This document shows, one piece after another, positions 32,118 through 43,060 of a DNA stretch of 64,000 nucleotides (position 1 is its first letter; each line of letters starts with the position of its first letter). The position numbers and the translations under genes are program-made. The DNA comes from Vicugna pacos (Eukaryota > Chordata > Mammalia > Artiodactyla > Camelidae). A model generated the notes under the pieces. That model was not told where the DNA came from and searched no databases. It was given only the letters and a program-made list of their open reading frames with translations. The stretch spans positions 3,174,501 through 3,238,500 of the forward strand of contig NC_132995.1 in NCBI RefSeq assembly GCF_048564905.1, written 5' to 3'.

Positions 32118-32825
32118 ATTTTTTTTTAACTGAAGTACAGTCAGTTACCACATGTCCATTTCTGGTGTACAGCACAGTGTCCCAGTCATGCAGATACATA
32201 CATAAATTTGTTTTATATTCTTTTTCATTAAAGGTTATTACAAGACATTGAAGATAGTTTCCTGTGCTCTACAGAAGAAATTTGTTTTTTTAAATCTATT
32301 TTTATACATAGTGGCTAACATTTGCAAATCGCAGACTCCCAAACTTGTCCCTTCCCACCCCCTTTCACCAGTAACTGTAAGACTGCTTACTACGTCTGCG
32401 AGTCTGTTTCTGTTTTGTAGATGAGTTCATTAGTGTCCTTTTTTTTTTCAGATTTCACATATGAGTGATATCATATGGTATTTTTCTGTCTCTTTCTGGC
32501 TTACTTCACTTAGAATGATGATCTCCAGGTCCATCCATGTTGCTGCAAATGGCATGATTTTATTTATTTTTTATGGCTGAGTAGTATTCCACTTTATAAA
32601 TATACCACAACCTCTTTATCCAGTCATGTGTCGATGGACATTTAGGTTGTTTCCATGTCTTGGCTATTGTAAATAGTGCTGCTGTGAACATTGGGATGCA
32701 GGTGTCTTTTTGAATTAGAGTTCCCTCTGGATATATATGCCCAGGAGTGGGATTGCTGGGTCATAGGGTAAGTCTATTTTTAGTTTTTTCAGGAATCTCC
32801 ATACTGTTTTCCATAATGGCTGTAA
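32118..32825 (-). repeat. Young L1 3' end
   Basis: The copy is in reverse orientation, from ttaactgaagtacagtcagt through ggtgtacagcacagtgtccc and gatgatctccaggtccatcc to actgttttccataatggctg. It is among the better preserved L1 copies here. Confidence 0.88.
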
Positions 32826-32985
32826 GTCTCTTAGTTGTAACCAATGCACCCTGGTTATGTAAGATGTTAACATCAGGGAACACTGAGCAAAGGGTATGTG
32901 AGAACTCTGTGTACCATCTTTACAACTGTTCTGTGAATCCAAAGTTACTTCAAAATAAAGAGTGCAAAGTTAAAAAGTAGAAAAT
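32826..32985 (+). repeat. Old L1M-like 3' tip
   Basis: The text gtatgtgagaactctgtgta, ctttacaactgttctgtgaa and acttcaaaataaagagtgc matches the end of an older L1 3' UTR. Confidence 0.5.
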
Positions 32986-32989
32986 GCAA

Positions 32990-33375
32990 AGAGCATACAA
33001 GCACCGGCAGCTGCACTCCTGGGCGCACAGCCCGTTACAGACAGCGCAACAGGGTCAATGTGAAGGCAGGCGGAGCCCCATGTCACCAAACTGAGGCGTA
33101 ATTGTGCTCTCCCAGAAGTGGAGCCTTCACCAGTAGATGGGTAATCTGCCTGACAGACCCTGCCATCCTCTCAAAGTGACCTGGAGAGAACCAGCCAGCT
33201 TTTGTGCCCAGTATAACGTCTTCATTCCTGCTCTCCTCTGCCTGAAAACATCTTTCATTTTGTACCGCTTCTCAAAGCTCCTTTCTCCCTGCTACATTGG
33301 GTGCTCCCTGAGTCATGAATTGTTGAATAAAGCCAATAAGAGCTTTAAAATTTCCTCAGTTGAATTTTGTTTCTT
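32990..33375. other. Intergenic, no gene seen
   Basis: No exon or confident repeat was recognised between the two L1 pieces. Confidence 0.4.
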
Positions 33376-33389
33376 TTAACAACCCAAAA

Positions 33390-33935
33390 GAATTGGAAGC
33401 AGTCTCGAAAGGAATTTGTCTACCCATGTTTGTAGCAGCATTATTCACAGTAGCCAAGAGGTATAGTCACATGAAAGTCCGTCATAAGATGACTAGAGAA
33501 GCCGAAGGTGGGGCATATGTACAGTGGAATACTATTCAGCCTTTTAAAAGGAAGGAAAATCTGACCCATGCTGCAACACAGATGGACCTTGAGGTCGTTA
33601 CGCTTAGTGAAACAAGCCAGACGCAAAAAGACAAATGTGTAAGGTATTGCTTGTATTCAGTGTGTAGAGTACCCACGCTCCCTGAGACAGAAAGTAGAGT
33701 GGTGCTTCCCGGGGACTGGGTTAGCTGGGCTGGGGGAAATGTGGAGTTACTGAGTGATCATTTAATGACTATAGAGTTTCAGTTTGGGAAGATGAACGAG
33801 CTCCGGAGCTGGATGGTGGTGACAGTTTTGCAACAGTGTGAATGAACTTAACGCTACTGAAGTGTACACTTAGCAAAATGCCTACGATGGTAAATTATAT
33901 GTTGTATCTTTTACCACAATTTTAAAATCTTTTAA
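33390..33935 (+). repeat. L1 3' end, older copy
   Basis: The ORF2 end (gtagcagcattattcacagt, tggaatactattcagccttt) continues into an older-type 3' UTR (ggtgcttcccggggactggg, aagtgtacacttagcaaaat). A 161-residue open frame here is L1-derived and not a gene. Confidence 0.75.
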
Positions 33936-34027
33936 TTGATTTTTTTAAAAAAAAGCAAAAAAGCAACCTATTTGTAAAGTTAGCGAGCTGGAGAGTTGTT
34001 TTTTGTGACGGTGCAAAGACCTTCTCC

Positions 34028-34130
34028 AGGGAGTGGATAGAGCTCAGTGGTAGAGCATGTGCTTCACATGCATGAGGTCCGGGGTTCAATCTCCAGTATC
34101 TCCATTAAAGAAAAAGAAAAAGAAAAAAAA
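34028..34130 (+). repeat. Camelid tRNA-Ala SINE (Vic-1 type)
   Basis: The head gggagtggatagagctcagt, loop gcttcacatgc and B-box gggttcaatctcc are followed by an A-rich tail with AAAAAG units. Confidence 0.88.
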
Positions 34131-34134
34131 ACTC

Positions 34135-34315
34135 AAAGGAGAGCATGAAAGGATGTTAACAGAGGGAACAAGAAATCTCTAGGGGGTGCTGGAAACATCT
34201 GTTAACTCGATTGTGGTGGTGGTATCGGCGTGCTTGCGTTTGTCCAACGTCATCAGATAGTACGCCTTAAATATGTTTGGCTCTTTGTATCAGTTATGCC
34301 TCAATAGAGCTGTGT
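34135..34315 (+). repeat. Old L1M-type 3' fragment
   Basis: The text agggggtgctggaaacatct and gtatcagttatgcctcaata matches an older L1 3' UTR. Confidence 0.55.
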
Positions 34316-34544
34316 TTTCAAAGGAGGGGATTTTCCCATATCCCTGCAGTTGGGTTGAGGTCCCAACAAGGAAGCCCATGGGTGGATGTCCACCTGTAAT
34401 AAAGAGAAGCTTCAGACTTGCAGTGGCCCAAAGTGGCTCACTGACCCCATCACCCATCTTGAGAGGAAAGACTCATAAGAAGGTGGGGTCTCAGAGATGC
34501 ACTTGGCAGAATAGAGTGTGCATTCCTTTCTTGTAGGGTGTTAC

Positions 34545-34905
34545 GGACTAAAAGCTTGTGCCCCGCCCCCCAAATTCATGTACTGAAGCCCTAGCCTCCA
34601 ACATGATGGCATTAGGAGGTGGAGCCTTTGGGTGATTAGGTCATGAGGATGGAGTCCCCAGGAAGGGGTTAGTGCCCTTATAGGAAATGGAGGAGACACC
34701 AGAGTGTCCCCCACCCTGTGTCTCTGTCTGTCTCTACCTCTCTGTCTCGTTTGCACTCTGTGAGGACACAGTGAGGAGAGTCCACTGCAAGCCAGGAAGA
34801 GAGGGGTGCCCCGTACCCTCCTCCTTAGAACCTGTGAGTATAAAAACTTTCTTTCCAGTGACAGTTGCCTCCTGATCCTTTGGCCTCACCATGCCTGAAT
34901 AATAA
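34545..34905 (+). repeat. MLT1-type LTR (ERVL-MaLR)
   Basis: The LTR order is recognisable: aaattcatgtactgaagccc, atggcattaggaggtggagc, gattaggtcatgaggatgga, gttagtgcccttatagg and a later tgtgaggacacagtgagga. It is an ancient, worn copy with no internal region attached. Confidence 0.75.
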
Positions 34906-34909
34906 TAAA

Positions 34910-35690
34910 GTCTATATTTTAAGACATCTCAGTGCCTCCATAGGACTGAGCTGGAGCGAGACTGAAGAGGATGTGACCCCCTGAATTTGGGGGTATGGAG
35001 TTGGGGTGGGGGGACGTAAAGCTGGGCAGCTGGCAGGAGCGGCTCCCATGGGCACAGCCAGCACACACCCAGCAGAAGCAGGTTTGATGCTACGGAAGCT
35101 GCCTGGCAGTGAGAACGCCCCAGAGGACTGCCTGGGGGGAGGGAGCCCCGGGGGGTACTGTGGAGAAGAACAGGAGCCAGGAGGGTCACGGCAGGACAAG
35201 GAGATAGCCAGTGTGAGTGACAGGTGCCGTGCAGAGGGGATGACTGCAGCTGGCCCTCGTGGGTAAACTCTGACTTAACCATCCAGGTTACTTCCGCCTC
35301 GTGTCGGGCTGTGCTGTCCCAGGACCACGAGGACCCTGCTGTGGATGGCGGGAGATGAGTCATGCCTGGAAGGGATGCCCGTCATCTCTGCAGATGCTGG
35401 AGCAGCCAGAGGCAGTCATGCCCACCGCACCACAGGGAGTGTGGGAGATAAATGCAGGCACCGGGTGGGAAAGGACATGCGGGGCGGATGTGATGCTCTC
35501 GGCCATGCCAGGATGGCCCCCTGTGGGACGCAGACCATCTCACATAATCTACCTCAGTCAGTACCACTGTGCGACCTGCAAAACAGCCCCTCTCTCTTGC
35601 TAAGTGATGGCTGTTCTTCCTTTACCTGGTACTGCTTTAGCCTCACTTTTATCTGCCCTCCTGTAGATAGGGTTTCTTCCTTCCTGCCTT
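34910..35690. other. Intergenic, no gene seen
   Basis: A GC-richer stretch with open frames on both strands but no recognisable domain or splice pattern. A CCTT-rich patch lies at about 35675-35705. Confidence 0.4.
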
Positions 35691-35714
35691 CCTTCCTCCC
35701 TCCCTTTTTTTTGT

Positions 35715-36800
35715 ATGTCAATTTTTTTAAATTGAAGTATGGTTGATTTACAGTATTGAGATTTTTAATTTTTAAATTTTTTTAGTGGAAGTACTAGGGA
35801 TTGAATCCAGGACCTCATGCATGCTAGGCACGTGCTCTACCACTGAGCTATACACACACCCCCACCCCCAATTTACAATATTGTGTTACTTTCAGGTGCA
35901 GAGCAAAGTGATCCAGTTATGTATGTTTTTCAGATTCTCTTCCATTATAAGTTATTACAAGATATTGAATGTAGTTCCCTGTGCTCTGCAGTAAGTCCTT
36001 GTTGTTTATCTATTTATATATGGTAGTGTGCATCTGTTAATCTCATACATCTAATTTATCCCTCTACCCTCCTCCCTTTCCCCTTTGGTACCATAAGTTT
36101 GTTTTCTATGTCTGTGAGTCTGTTTCTGTTTTGGATATAGATTCATTTGTATTATTTTTTAGATTCTACTTGTAAGTGATATGTGATATTTCTCTTTCTC
36201 ATCTGACTTACTTCACTTAGTATGATAATCTCTAGGCCCATCCACTTGCTGCAGATGGCACTATATCATTCTTTTTCATAGCTAAGTAATATTCCATCAT
36301 ATATATACAGAACATCTTCTTAAACCAATTGTCTGTTGATGGACACTTGGGTAGTTTCCATGTCCTGACTATTGTAAATAATGCTGCTATGAATACTGGG
36401 GTGCATGTATCTTTTTGAATTAGAGTTTTCATCTTTTCCAGATATATACCCAGAAGTGGAATTGCTGGATCATATGGTGACTCTATTTTTAGTTTTTAAA
36501 GAACCTCCATACTGTTCTCCACAGCAACTGCACCAATTTACATCCCTACCTACAGTGTAGGAGGGTTTCCTTTTCCCCACACTCTCTCCAGCATTTATTA
36601 TCTATAGACTTTTTGATGGTAACCATTCTGGCCAGTATGAGGTGATATCTCATGGTGGGTTTGTTTTGCATGAATCTAATAATTATCAGTGTTGAGCATC
36701 TTCTAATGTGCCTGTTGGCCGTCTGGATGTCTTCTTTGGAGAAATGTCTCTTTAGGTCTTCTGCCCATTTTTAATTGGTTTTTTTTTTGATACTGAGATA
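35715..36800 (-). repeat. Young L1 3' end carrying a SINE insertion
   Basis: The copy is in reverse orientation from aaattgaagtatggttgatt to the ORF2 3' region (gcatcttctaatgtgcctgt, cttctttggagaaatgtctc). At about 970 bp excluding the SINE it is one of the longest L1 stretches here. A tRNA-Ala SINE interrupts it at 35759-35870. Confidence 0.88.
35759..35870 (-). repeat. Camelid tRNA-Ala SINE inside L1, with target-site duplication
   Basis: The reversed B-box gggattgaatccagg, loop catgctaggcacgtg and head cactgagctatacacac are present. It is flanked by atttacagtattg at 35746-35758 and atttacaatattg at 35871-35883, one mismatch in 13. Confidence 0.93.
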
Positions 36801-36962
36801 TATGAGCTATTGGTAGATTAGATTTCTTGAGACACCCAATCATAGAATTGCCCCTGCTTCCTGATGACACCCAAGTCCAGAGCAAGCTCTCTCTTCCTTC
36901 GATCCTGCTCAGAATGATCCAATAAACCCAAAGCCAACAGTAACTAATTTCCAACTCTCTCT

Positions 36963-37330
36963 GTACCAGTCAGCTTGGGCTGCCATGACAAAGCACCGCA
37001 GACTGAGTGGCCTCAACAACAGAAATGTGTTTTCTTACAGTCCCAGAGGGCGGAAGTCCGAGACCGAGGTGTCCACAGGGTTGGTCTCTTCCTGCGCCTC
37101 TCCCTTTCGCGTGGGACGGCCACGTTCTCACTGTGTCCTGGTGTGGCCACTCCCCGTCAGGTCTGTGTCCTGATGGCTTTGTATAAGGGCAGCTGCCACG
37201 TTTGATTAGGGCTCCCCTAGTGACCTCATGGTAACTTAGCTACCTTGTTAAAGATCCCATGTCCAAATGCAGTCACATCTGGGGTGCTGGCGGTGAGGAC
37301 TTCAGCACGTGAACTTGGGGGTACACGTGC
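36963..37330 (-). repeat. MLT1-type LTR (ERVL-MaLR)
   Basis: The reverse LTR order is seen: agcttgggctgccatgacaa, gtggcctcaacaacagaaat, ctcactgtgtcctggtgtgg, cccatgtccaaatgcagtca. It is an ancient copy without internal region. Confidence 0.78.
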
Positions 37331-37334
37331 AGCC

Positions 37335-37960
37335 CCCAGAGCCCTGCTGCCGGGTGTGTGTTACCTCTCCCGCCTTGGAGTGCATTCTCTCTCGTTGTCT
37401 TGAGCAGTAAACCCAGCTCAGTCAACTGCAGGTGTGTTCCTGGTGGTCCTTGGCTGAACAGCATTGCCACCAGCAGTAATCTGATGCTGGCAAAGGGAAA
37501 CAGGCATTCTTGGTGAACTGAGGGAAGGAGGAAGGGGGCTTCCCAAGGACTCCCACGAGCTGAGCACAGCTGGCAGAGTACGGGAAGGTGATGGCCAGGA
37601 AGAAGCCACATGGGTAAAAGGAGTCTGTCTCAGAGACTGGGCAAAGTGGGGAGGTGAGTGGGCAGACCAACCGTGTGCCCCCTTCCCCTCCCTTGGTCTG
37701 TGGGGTCTTAGCGCAAACCCCCTGCAGGAGACAGGGACTGACTGAACTGTGAATGGCCGATGGACGTTTGGATATCAAATTAGGCTGCAGTACTGACCCC
37801 CTGAAATAGGACAGTTGGGAAAACCCCCACATGGCAAGAAAATCTAGAAGATCTGCTCCTGATAGAGCCACGGAGGAGGGAAGGGGACTCAGACAGATGG
37901 AGTGAGCAGGCAGGGCGAGAAAGAATGAAGCTGTTTCCTGTTGGCTCCAGTGAGCCTAGA
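37335..37960. other. Intergenic, no gene seen
   Basis: No gene or confident repeat. A 149-residue minus frame at 37422-37871 has no recognisable domain. Confidence 0.4.
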
Positions 37961-37984
37961 CTTTTTTTTTTTACTCTATCATTT

Positions 37985-38395
37985 TAAAAAATTTTTTTGG
38001 ATTGCTTTTTTTAAGTAAAATTTTTATTTTAGAATAGTTTCACATTTACAGAAAAGTTGCAAGATAGCACAGAGTTCCTGTACACACCCTTGATCCACTT
38101 CCCCTGCTGCTGACATCTGCTGCCCTTGTCACAGCTGCTGAATCGAGGTAAATGCGCTGTTACGTCCATTTTATTTGGAGCTCCTTGGTTGTTACCTTGT
38201 GTCCTTCTGTGGTCCCAGGATCCCATCCGAGGAACCACATGACATTTAAGTTATCATGGCTCTGAAGCTTTCTTAGGCTCTCCTTGTTTTGGATGAACTT
38301 GACAGTGTTGAAGAGGACCAGCCAGGTGGTTTGTAGAATGTGCCTCCACTGGGGTTTGACGGCTGTTTTTCTCATCATTTGGTTGGAGTCCTGGG
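37985..38395 (-). repeat. Old L1M-type 3' fragment
   Basis: The text agtttcacatttacagaaaa, cttccectgct-like text near 38100, gatcccatccgaggaaccac and ggcctccactggggtttgac-like text near 38345 follow the 3' region of an old L1 in reverse orientation. Confidence 0.6.
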
Positions 38396-38814
38396 TTTAG
38401 GGAAGAAAACCACAGCAGTAAAATACCATTTTCCTCTCAACACATCAAGGGTACATACTATCAATATGATTTTTATGCTGACCTTGAACTCCTGGCTGAG
38501 GCAGGGCTTGTCTGGTTTCTTGACTACAAAGTTACTCCTTCTCCCTCATTTTCATGCCATTCCCTTCAGAAGGACATCAGTGCTCAGCCCACACTTAAGG
38601 AGTAGGGAATTATGCTTCACCCTTGAGGGTAAAGTGTCTACATAAGTTATTTGGAATTCTTCTGCATGGGAAATTTATCTCTTCTCTCCCCATCTATTAC
38701 ATTATTCAATCAATTATTTATATCATTTTGGACTCACGGCCATTTATTTCCTATTTGGATTATAATCCAATACTACTTCATTGTGTTGCTCTAACTACAG
38801 ACCTGCCCTTTTTT

Positions 38815-39490
38815 TCTTCAACATTTTATTAGGAAAATTTTCAAACAAAGAAGTTGAGAGAATGTTACAGTGGGAAAAAAATCTAATTATAAAATGGGCA
38901 AAGGACCTGAATAGGCATGTTTCCAAAGAAGATGCCCAGGTGGCAAACAGGTGCATGAACAGGGATGTATATGATGTATATTGCGTATCACGTATATATA
39001 ATTACACTGTACACCCAGTGTTATATATCAGTTCTATCTCAGTAAAGATGGGGAAAACAGAGAATTTTATAGTGAATGCCCAGATACCCACCACCTAGAT
39101 GCTACCATTAATATTTTGCTTTATTACATGCCTGCCCCTCTGTCATCTCACCTTATTTCTTTTTTGATCCATTTCAAAGGAAACTGCAGACACCGCTATA
39201 CTTCCTCCCCATAATTTAGCATGCATATTATTAACTAGAGTTCTTTTTTTTTTCAAGGCAAAATTCGCAGTGAAATGCACAGATCTTAAATGTACCACAA
39301 ATGCAGACCCCTGTGCAACCCAAACACTTATCAAGGTACAGAACAGTGCCATCACTCCAGAGCGCCCCCTTGGCCACCTTCCCGGTCAGCCCTGTCCTTA
39401 CCCCACCCCCCACCCCCTGCAGATGTAACCACTCTTCTGATTTCTGTTCACCATAGATTAGTTTTGCCTGTCCTTGAATATTGTCTAAAT
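38815..39490 (-). repeat. Old L1M-type fragment with a short forward L1 piece inside
   Basis: Reverse L1M text lies at 38815-38865 and resumes near 39065 (ttatagtgaatgcccagata, ccaccacctagatgctacca) through 39480. Between them, about 38870-38965 reads forward as L1 ORF2 (aaaatgggcaaaggacctga, ggtggcaaacaggtgcatga) followed by an AT-rich end. Confidence 0.5.
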
Positions 39491-39494
39491 GGAC

Positions 39495-40395
39495 TCTTAA
39501 TCACATATCCTTACAATCACCTTATACAACGGGTGAGTCTCCCAGAGTTTAAGTCATGGGGCGTACATGCTGAGCTCTTTAGCCAGGACCTGCCCTTGTC
39601 TTTTATTGAGGGACTAGTCAGGAGGCCTTCCTGGAGGAGGCGGCACTTCTGCCCCTCTCTGGCTTGCTTTCTTCCTGCCTCTCTGGGCTGCTCCTTCTCA
39701 GCCTCTCTGTCAGCCCATTTTCCCCCGCATGCCCCTTCCATGGTGGTGCTACTCAGCGTCTGGCTAGACCAGAGCTTAAAACCAGCCAGCTCCAACCCAC
39801 AGACAGGTTTTATTTGGCCCACACGATTTTTTTTTGTATTTTAATTCGTATTAACATTTAAAAGCTGAGGGATTTTGCTTTTAAAAATATCCACATTTCT
39901 GTCGTCTCTTGAAAATTTGGAACATCTGGCAATGCAGTGTCCCTCTTCCCATATGGCAAGAATTGGCTGAAACAAAATAGCAACAACCTGTGCTCTCAGC
40001 GCTCCCCCATGGCAGGGTGGGGGTGCAGTTCTGATGCACCCAAACCCTGAATTAATGCCTATAAAGCTTGGGATGGCATTGGGGTGATACTGAGCTGAGA
40101 ACCCTAGAAATGCTTGGGTACCACCCTGGAATAACCATTTGTCTTCCCCAGGAGAAGCAGACCCAGGGGACAATGACAGGAGAAGGTCAAAGAGAACAAG
40201 TCTCTATCAGACAGTATCTCAGATCTCCCGTGCACTAGGATGGATGTCCTGTGCACTGTAGGCTTGGCTAAAGCAATTCTCTAAAGAGGCCAGCATGCAG
40301 ACCTCTGGGACCCAACCGTAGGTGAGAGAGAGAGCCAGGGTGAAGCAGAGAAAGGGGGACAGTTGGTGGATTCAAGCCTTTTTCTGAGCAGAATG
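39495..40395. other. Intergenic, no gene seen; possible DNA-transposon debris at 39770-39930
   Basis: About 39770-39930 (gacaggttttatttggccca, tggaacatctggcaatgcag-like text) resembles an ancient hAT-type repeat, but the family is not certain. Otherwise nothing is recognised. Confidence 0.35.
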
Positions 40396-40397
40396 AA

Positions 40398-40452
40398 AGG
40401 GTGTGTGCATGCCTGCGTGTGTGTGTGTGCGTGCGTGCATGTGTGCGTGTGG
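40398..40452. repeat. (TG)n microsatellite, interrupted
   Basis: Imperfect gtgtgtgtgcgtgcgtgc-type repeats of about 55 bases, with alternating purine and pyrimidine. Confidence 0.85.
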
Positions 40453-40459
40453 GCACGGT

Positions 40460-41355
40460 GCTGGAGCAGGACATTGAGCAACCCCTGGAAGCAGTGCACA
40501 TAATCCACTCCTACTTGGTGTTGGACAGGAGTAGCTGCTACTAACTCCAATTGTTTTCTCGAATTTGAGATCAGTGTTTTTCAGATTGCAGGTCCAGACC
40601 CATGAGCCAGTCATGAAAACCTTAGGAGGTTGTGACCAGATTTGTATTTATTAAATAGAACAAACACAGAATGGAAAAATGTATGAGAGCATTGCACTCA
40701 GTGAAGGTCAGGTTCATTTCATGAAACCTTTTACTTCGGGTGTGTTTGTGCCGGATCACGATGTACAATGTACGTCTCGCTGTGGTTTGTGGTCCTACAA
40801 GCTGCAAACCCACCGCCCTCAAATATTATCTAATGGGGACAGCTGACACAAGGCCAGGTGGCCGCAGGCATAAGGACAAGACTGAGAGGGTCTGACTTGA
40901 TCCCACAGGCAATAGGGAGCCACTGAGTATTCTTGAGTAGTAGGGTCATGGTGAGCACCTCAGAGCAGCTCCCATCCACGTGGCATTTGGAATTCTCCCC
41001 CTTAGCAAGTCCTGCTAGTTCACAAACACTGGCTGTGCACGTGATGTAAGGGATTATCCACCCCAGGGCTTTTAGGACAGCTTAATCCATCTTCTCTCCC
41101 CTCATTTTACAGATAGGGAAGCAGAGATTCCAAGATGGGAAATTGCTTACCTGACGTCACTTAGCAAGGCTCATGGCTGCTCATCTTGAAATGTTCCTCA
41201 TCTCCAGGTCCCATGTAGTCCGTCTGTTTGGGGATGGTGGAGGACGTGACTCAGCCAGAATGGGATGTGGGCTAGAGGAAACCTAGGGCAGGGATGATGG
41301 CTGTGTGTGTGCGCATGTGTGTGAGTCACAGGGGCAGCTGAGCTCACTCTCCCCT
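40460..41355. other. Intergenic; MIR-like piece at about 41080-41180
   Basis: At 41080-41180 the text cccctcattttacagatagg followed by gaagcagagattcc is a reverse MIR core. No gene is seen in the rest. Confidence 0.45.
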
Positions 41356-41361
41356 GCCTTG

Positions 41362-41575
41362 TCATCAACACCACTACCATCAGCATCCTCATCATTGCCA
41401 TCTTCCTCCTCACCATCCTCACCTTCGTTGTCATCACCATCATGACCAACATGGCCATCATCACCATCAACATCATCAACAAAATCACCATCCTCACCAT
41501 CACCATCATCATCACCGTCAACATAATCACCATCAGCCTCACCATAATCATCGTCATGATCCCTAGGGCCACCAC
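41362..41575. repeat. (CATCAC)n-like imperfect tandem array, about 210 bp
   Basis: Repeats of CATCAC, CATCCTCAC and related triplet-based units run for about 210 bases, about 1.2 kb upstream of the TTYH1 start codon. Open frames in the reverse direction give acidic or methionine-rich low-complexity peptides and are not genes. Confidence 0.9.
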
Positions 41576-42399
41576 TGTCATTATTTTTCTCCCTAGTAAG
41601 GAGATGGGCAACTAGCCCCCAGCCCTTTCTTGCCAATCTGGAGGAAAATACTGGAATGGGACGGTGGAGCACTATCTCCCCTCTCTTCCTCCTGCCTATT
41701 TCATCCCCCGCCCAGGGTAGGCCATGTGTGGAGACTCCCAGTGGCAAGGTCTAGCCCTGCTCCACAGGGATGGGGGAACCCTTGGAGCAGATTCCTAGGA
41801 ACCTTGGCTTTAACTTCAGCAGGGACTGGCTAGGTGGTGACGTCGAAGTGCCAGGTCCCCGCTACTTCCCCCTATATCGGTGTGGCATCCTGTGAGACTC
41901 AGCAGAGGACAGCGGCTGGAAAAATACCTCATAAACTGTAAAGTGAATGACAAGGAGGCAGGGGATCCTAGTATATACTGAAGTAACACATTGAAGTTTA
42001 GAGAGCTTCTTTAACACATGCGAGGCCTCCTTGTAAAGATGGGAGAGGTCCCTAAATAGATGAGCGAGGCGGGCGGGGTCCGTGCACAGATACGCAGGTA
42101 TATGTTCTGCAGTGGTCTATACACACAGGAAGGCTTGTGTACAGAAGCTGTGTCCTCATACAGATACTTTTAAGTGGGAGAAGGCTTTTACTCAAACGGA
42201 GGCATCCTTTACAGGTGAGATGAGGCTTACACACAGAAGTGAAGGGTTTTCATTGATGCAACTGACTATTATTTGTAACTGACTATTATTTTTTAAATGT
42301 TGTGCAAATGCTAGTGACCTTTGCACAGGCTTGAAGGTTCTTCCTAAAGATAAAGGCATCGCTGTGCTGTAGAATTATGTAACAGTTTGAGCGGCCTTG

Positions 42400-43060
42400 C
42401 ACTGGCGGTCGCTGCTCAGCCGGGCTCTGTCGCGGCCTCCGAGGGAGCAGCGCGGTACCTGCGCGGGCAGGCGGCAGGTGGGCGCCGCCGCCGGAGGGGC
42501 GGTGCGCGGGGACCGACTGCCCGTGTCGCAGTCCCTCCCGCGACCGCCAGGGGCAGCACCGTCCCCGCCCGGCCCGCGCCTCCCCACTCCTCCCCCAATC
42601 TCCGCCCCCCACCCCTCCTTCCCCCCTGCTCGCTCCCCTGAGCCCCGCCAGACCCCGCTCCGCCCGCGCCCCGCTCCGCTACCGAGGCTCCCGCAGCCCC
42701 GGCGTCGGCCCTGCTGCGCCTCCCCCGGGGGCCATGGGGGCGCCCCCGGGCTACCGCCCCTCAGCTTGGGTGCATCTGCTCCACCAGCTGCCCCGCGCCG
42801 ACTTCCAGCTCCGCCCGGTGCCCAGCGGCTTCGCGCCCCAAGAGCAGGAATACCAGCAGGTGCGAGCGGGCACGGGGTCCGGGGCGCGGGGGACCAGAGC
42901 TTCTGGGTCCCGCGGGGGAAGAGGGCTAGGTGGCAGATCCCTGTGTTCTCTGGGGGTGGGCGCCGGGCCGGACTTCGGGGTAGCTGAGGGAGCAGGAGCT
43001 GGCGCTCCCCTACCGGGAGGTTCCCCCGGGACAGGCGCTGGAAAGCCAGACCCCCGGCTC
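42400..43060 (+). promoter_or_regulatory. TTYH1: TTYH1 CpG-island promoter
   Basis: CpG density rises sharply at about 42400 and falls after about 43060, enclosing the first exon. GC-box-like ggaggggcgg occurs at 42493-42502 and further C-rich Sp1-like tracts precede the ATG. There is no evident TATA box at a fitting distance. The transcription start must lie upstream of 42734 within this island, but its exact base cannot be set from sequence alone. Confidence 0.75.
42734..42859 (+). CDS. TTYH1: TTYH1 coding exon 1
   Basis: 126 nt encode residues 1-42, MGAPPGYRPSAWVHLLHQLP through EQEYQQ, almost identical to the human N-terminus. The donor is gtgcga and the exon ends in phase 0. Confidence 0.98.

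Noticed and set aside
33360-33845. 161-residue plus-strand open frame
   Set aside because: It is translated L1 ORF2 end and 3' UTR.
41198-41747. Acidic or methionine-rich proteins encoded on the minus strand
   Set aside because: They are translations of the CATCAC array in different frames.
42397-42987. 196-residue plus frame overlapping TTYH1 exon 1
   Set aside because: It is in a different frame from the TTYH1 start, proline/arginine-rich, and runs through the exon 1 splice donor.
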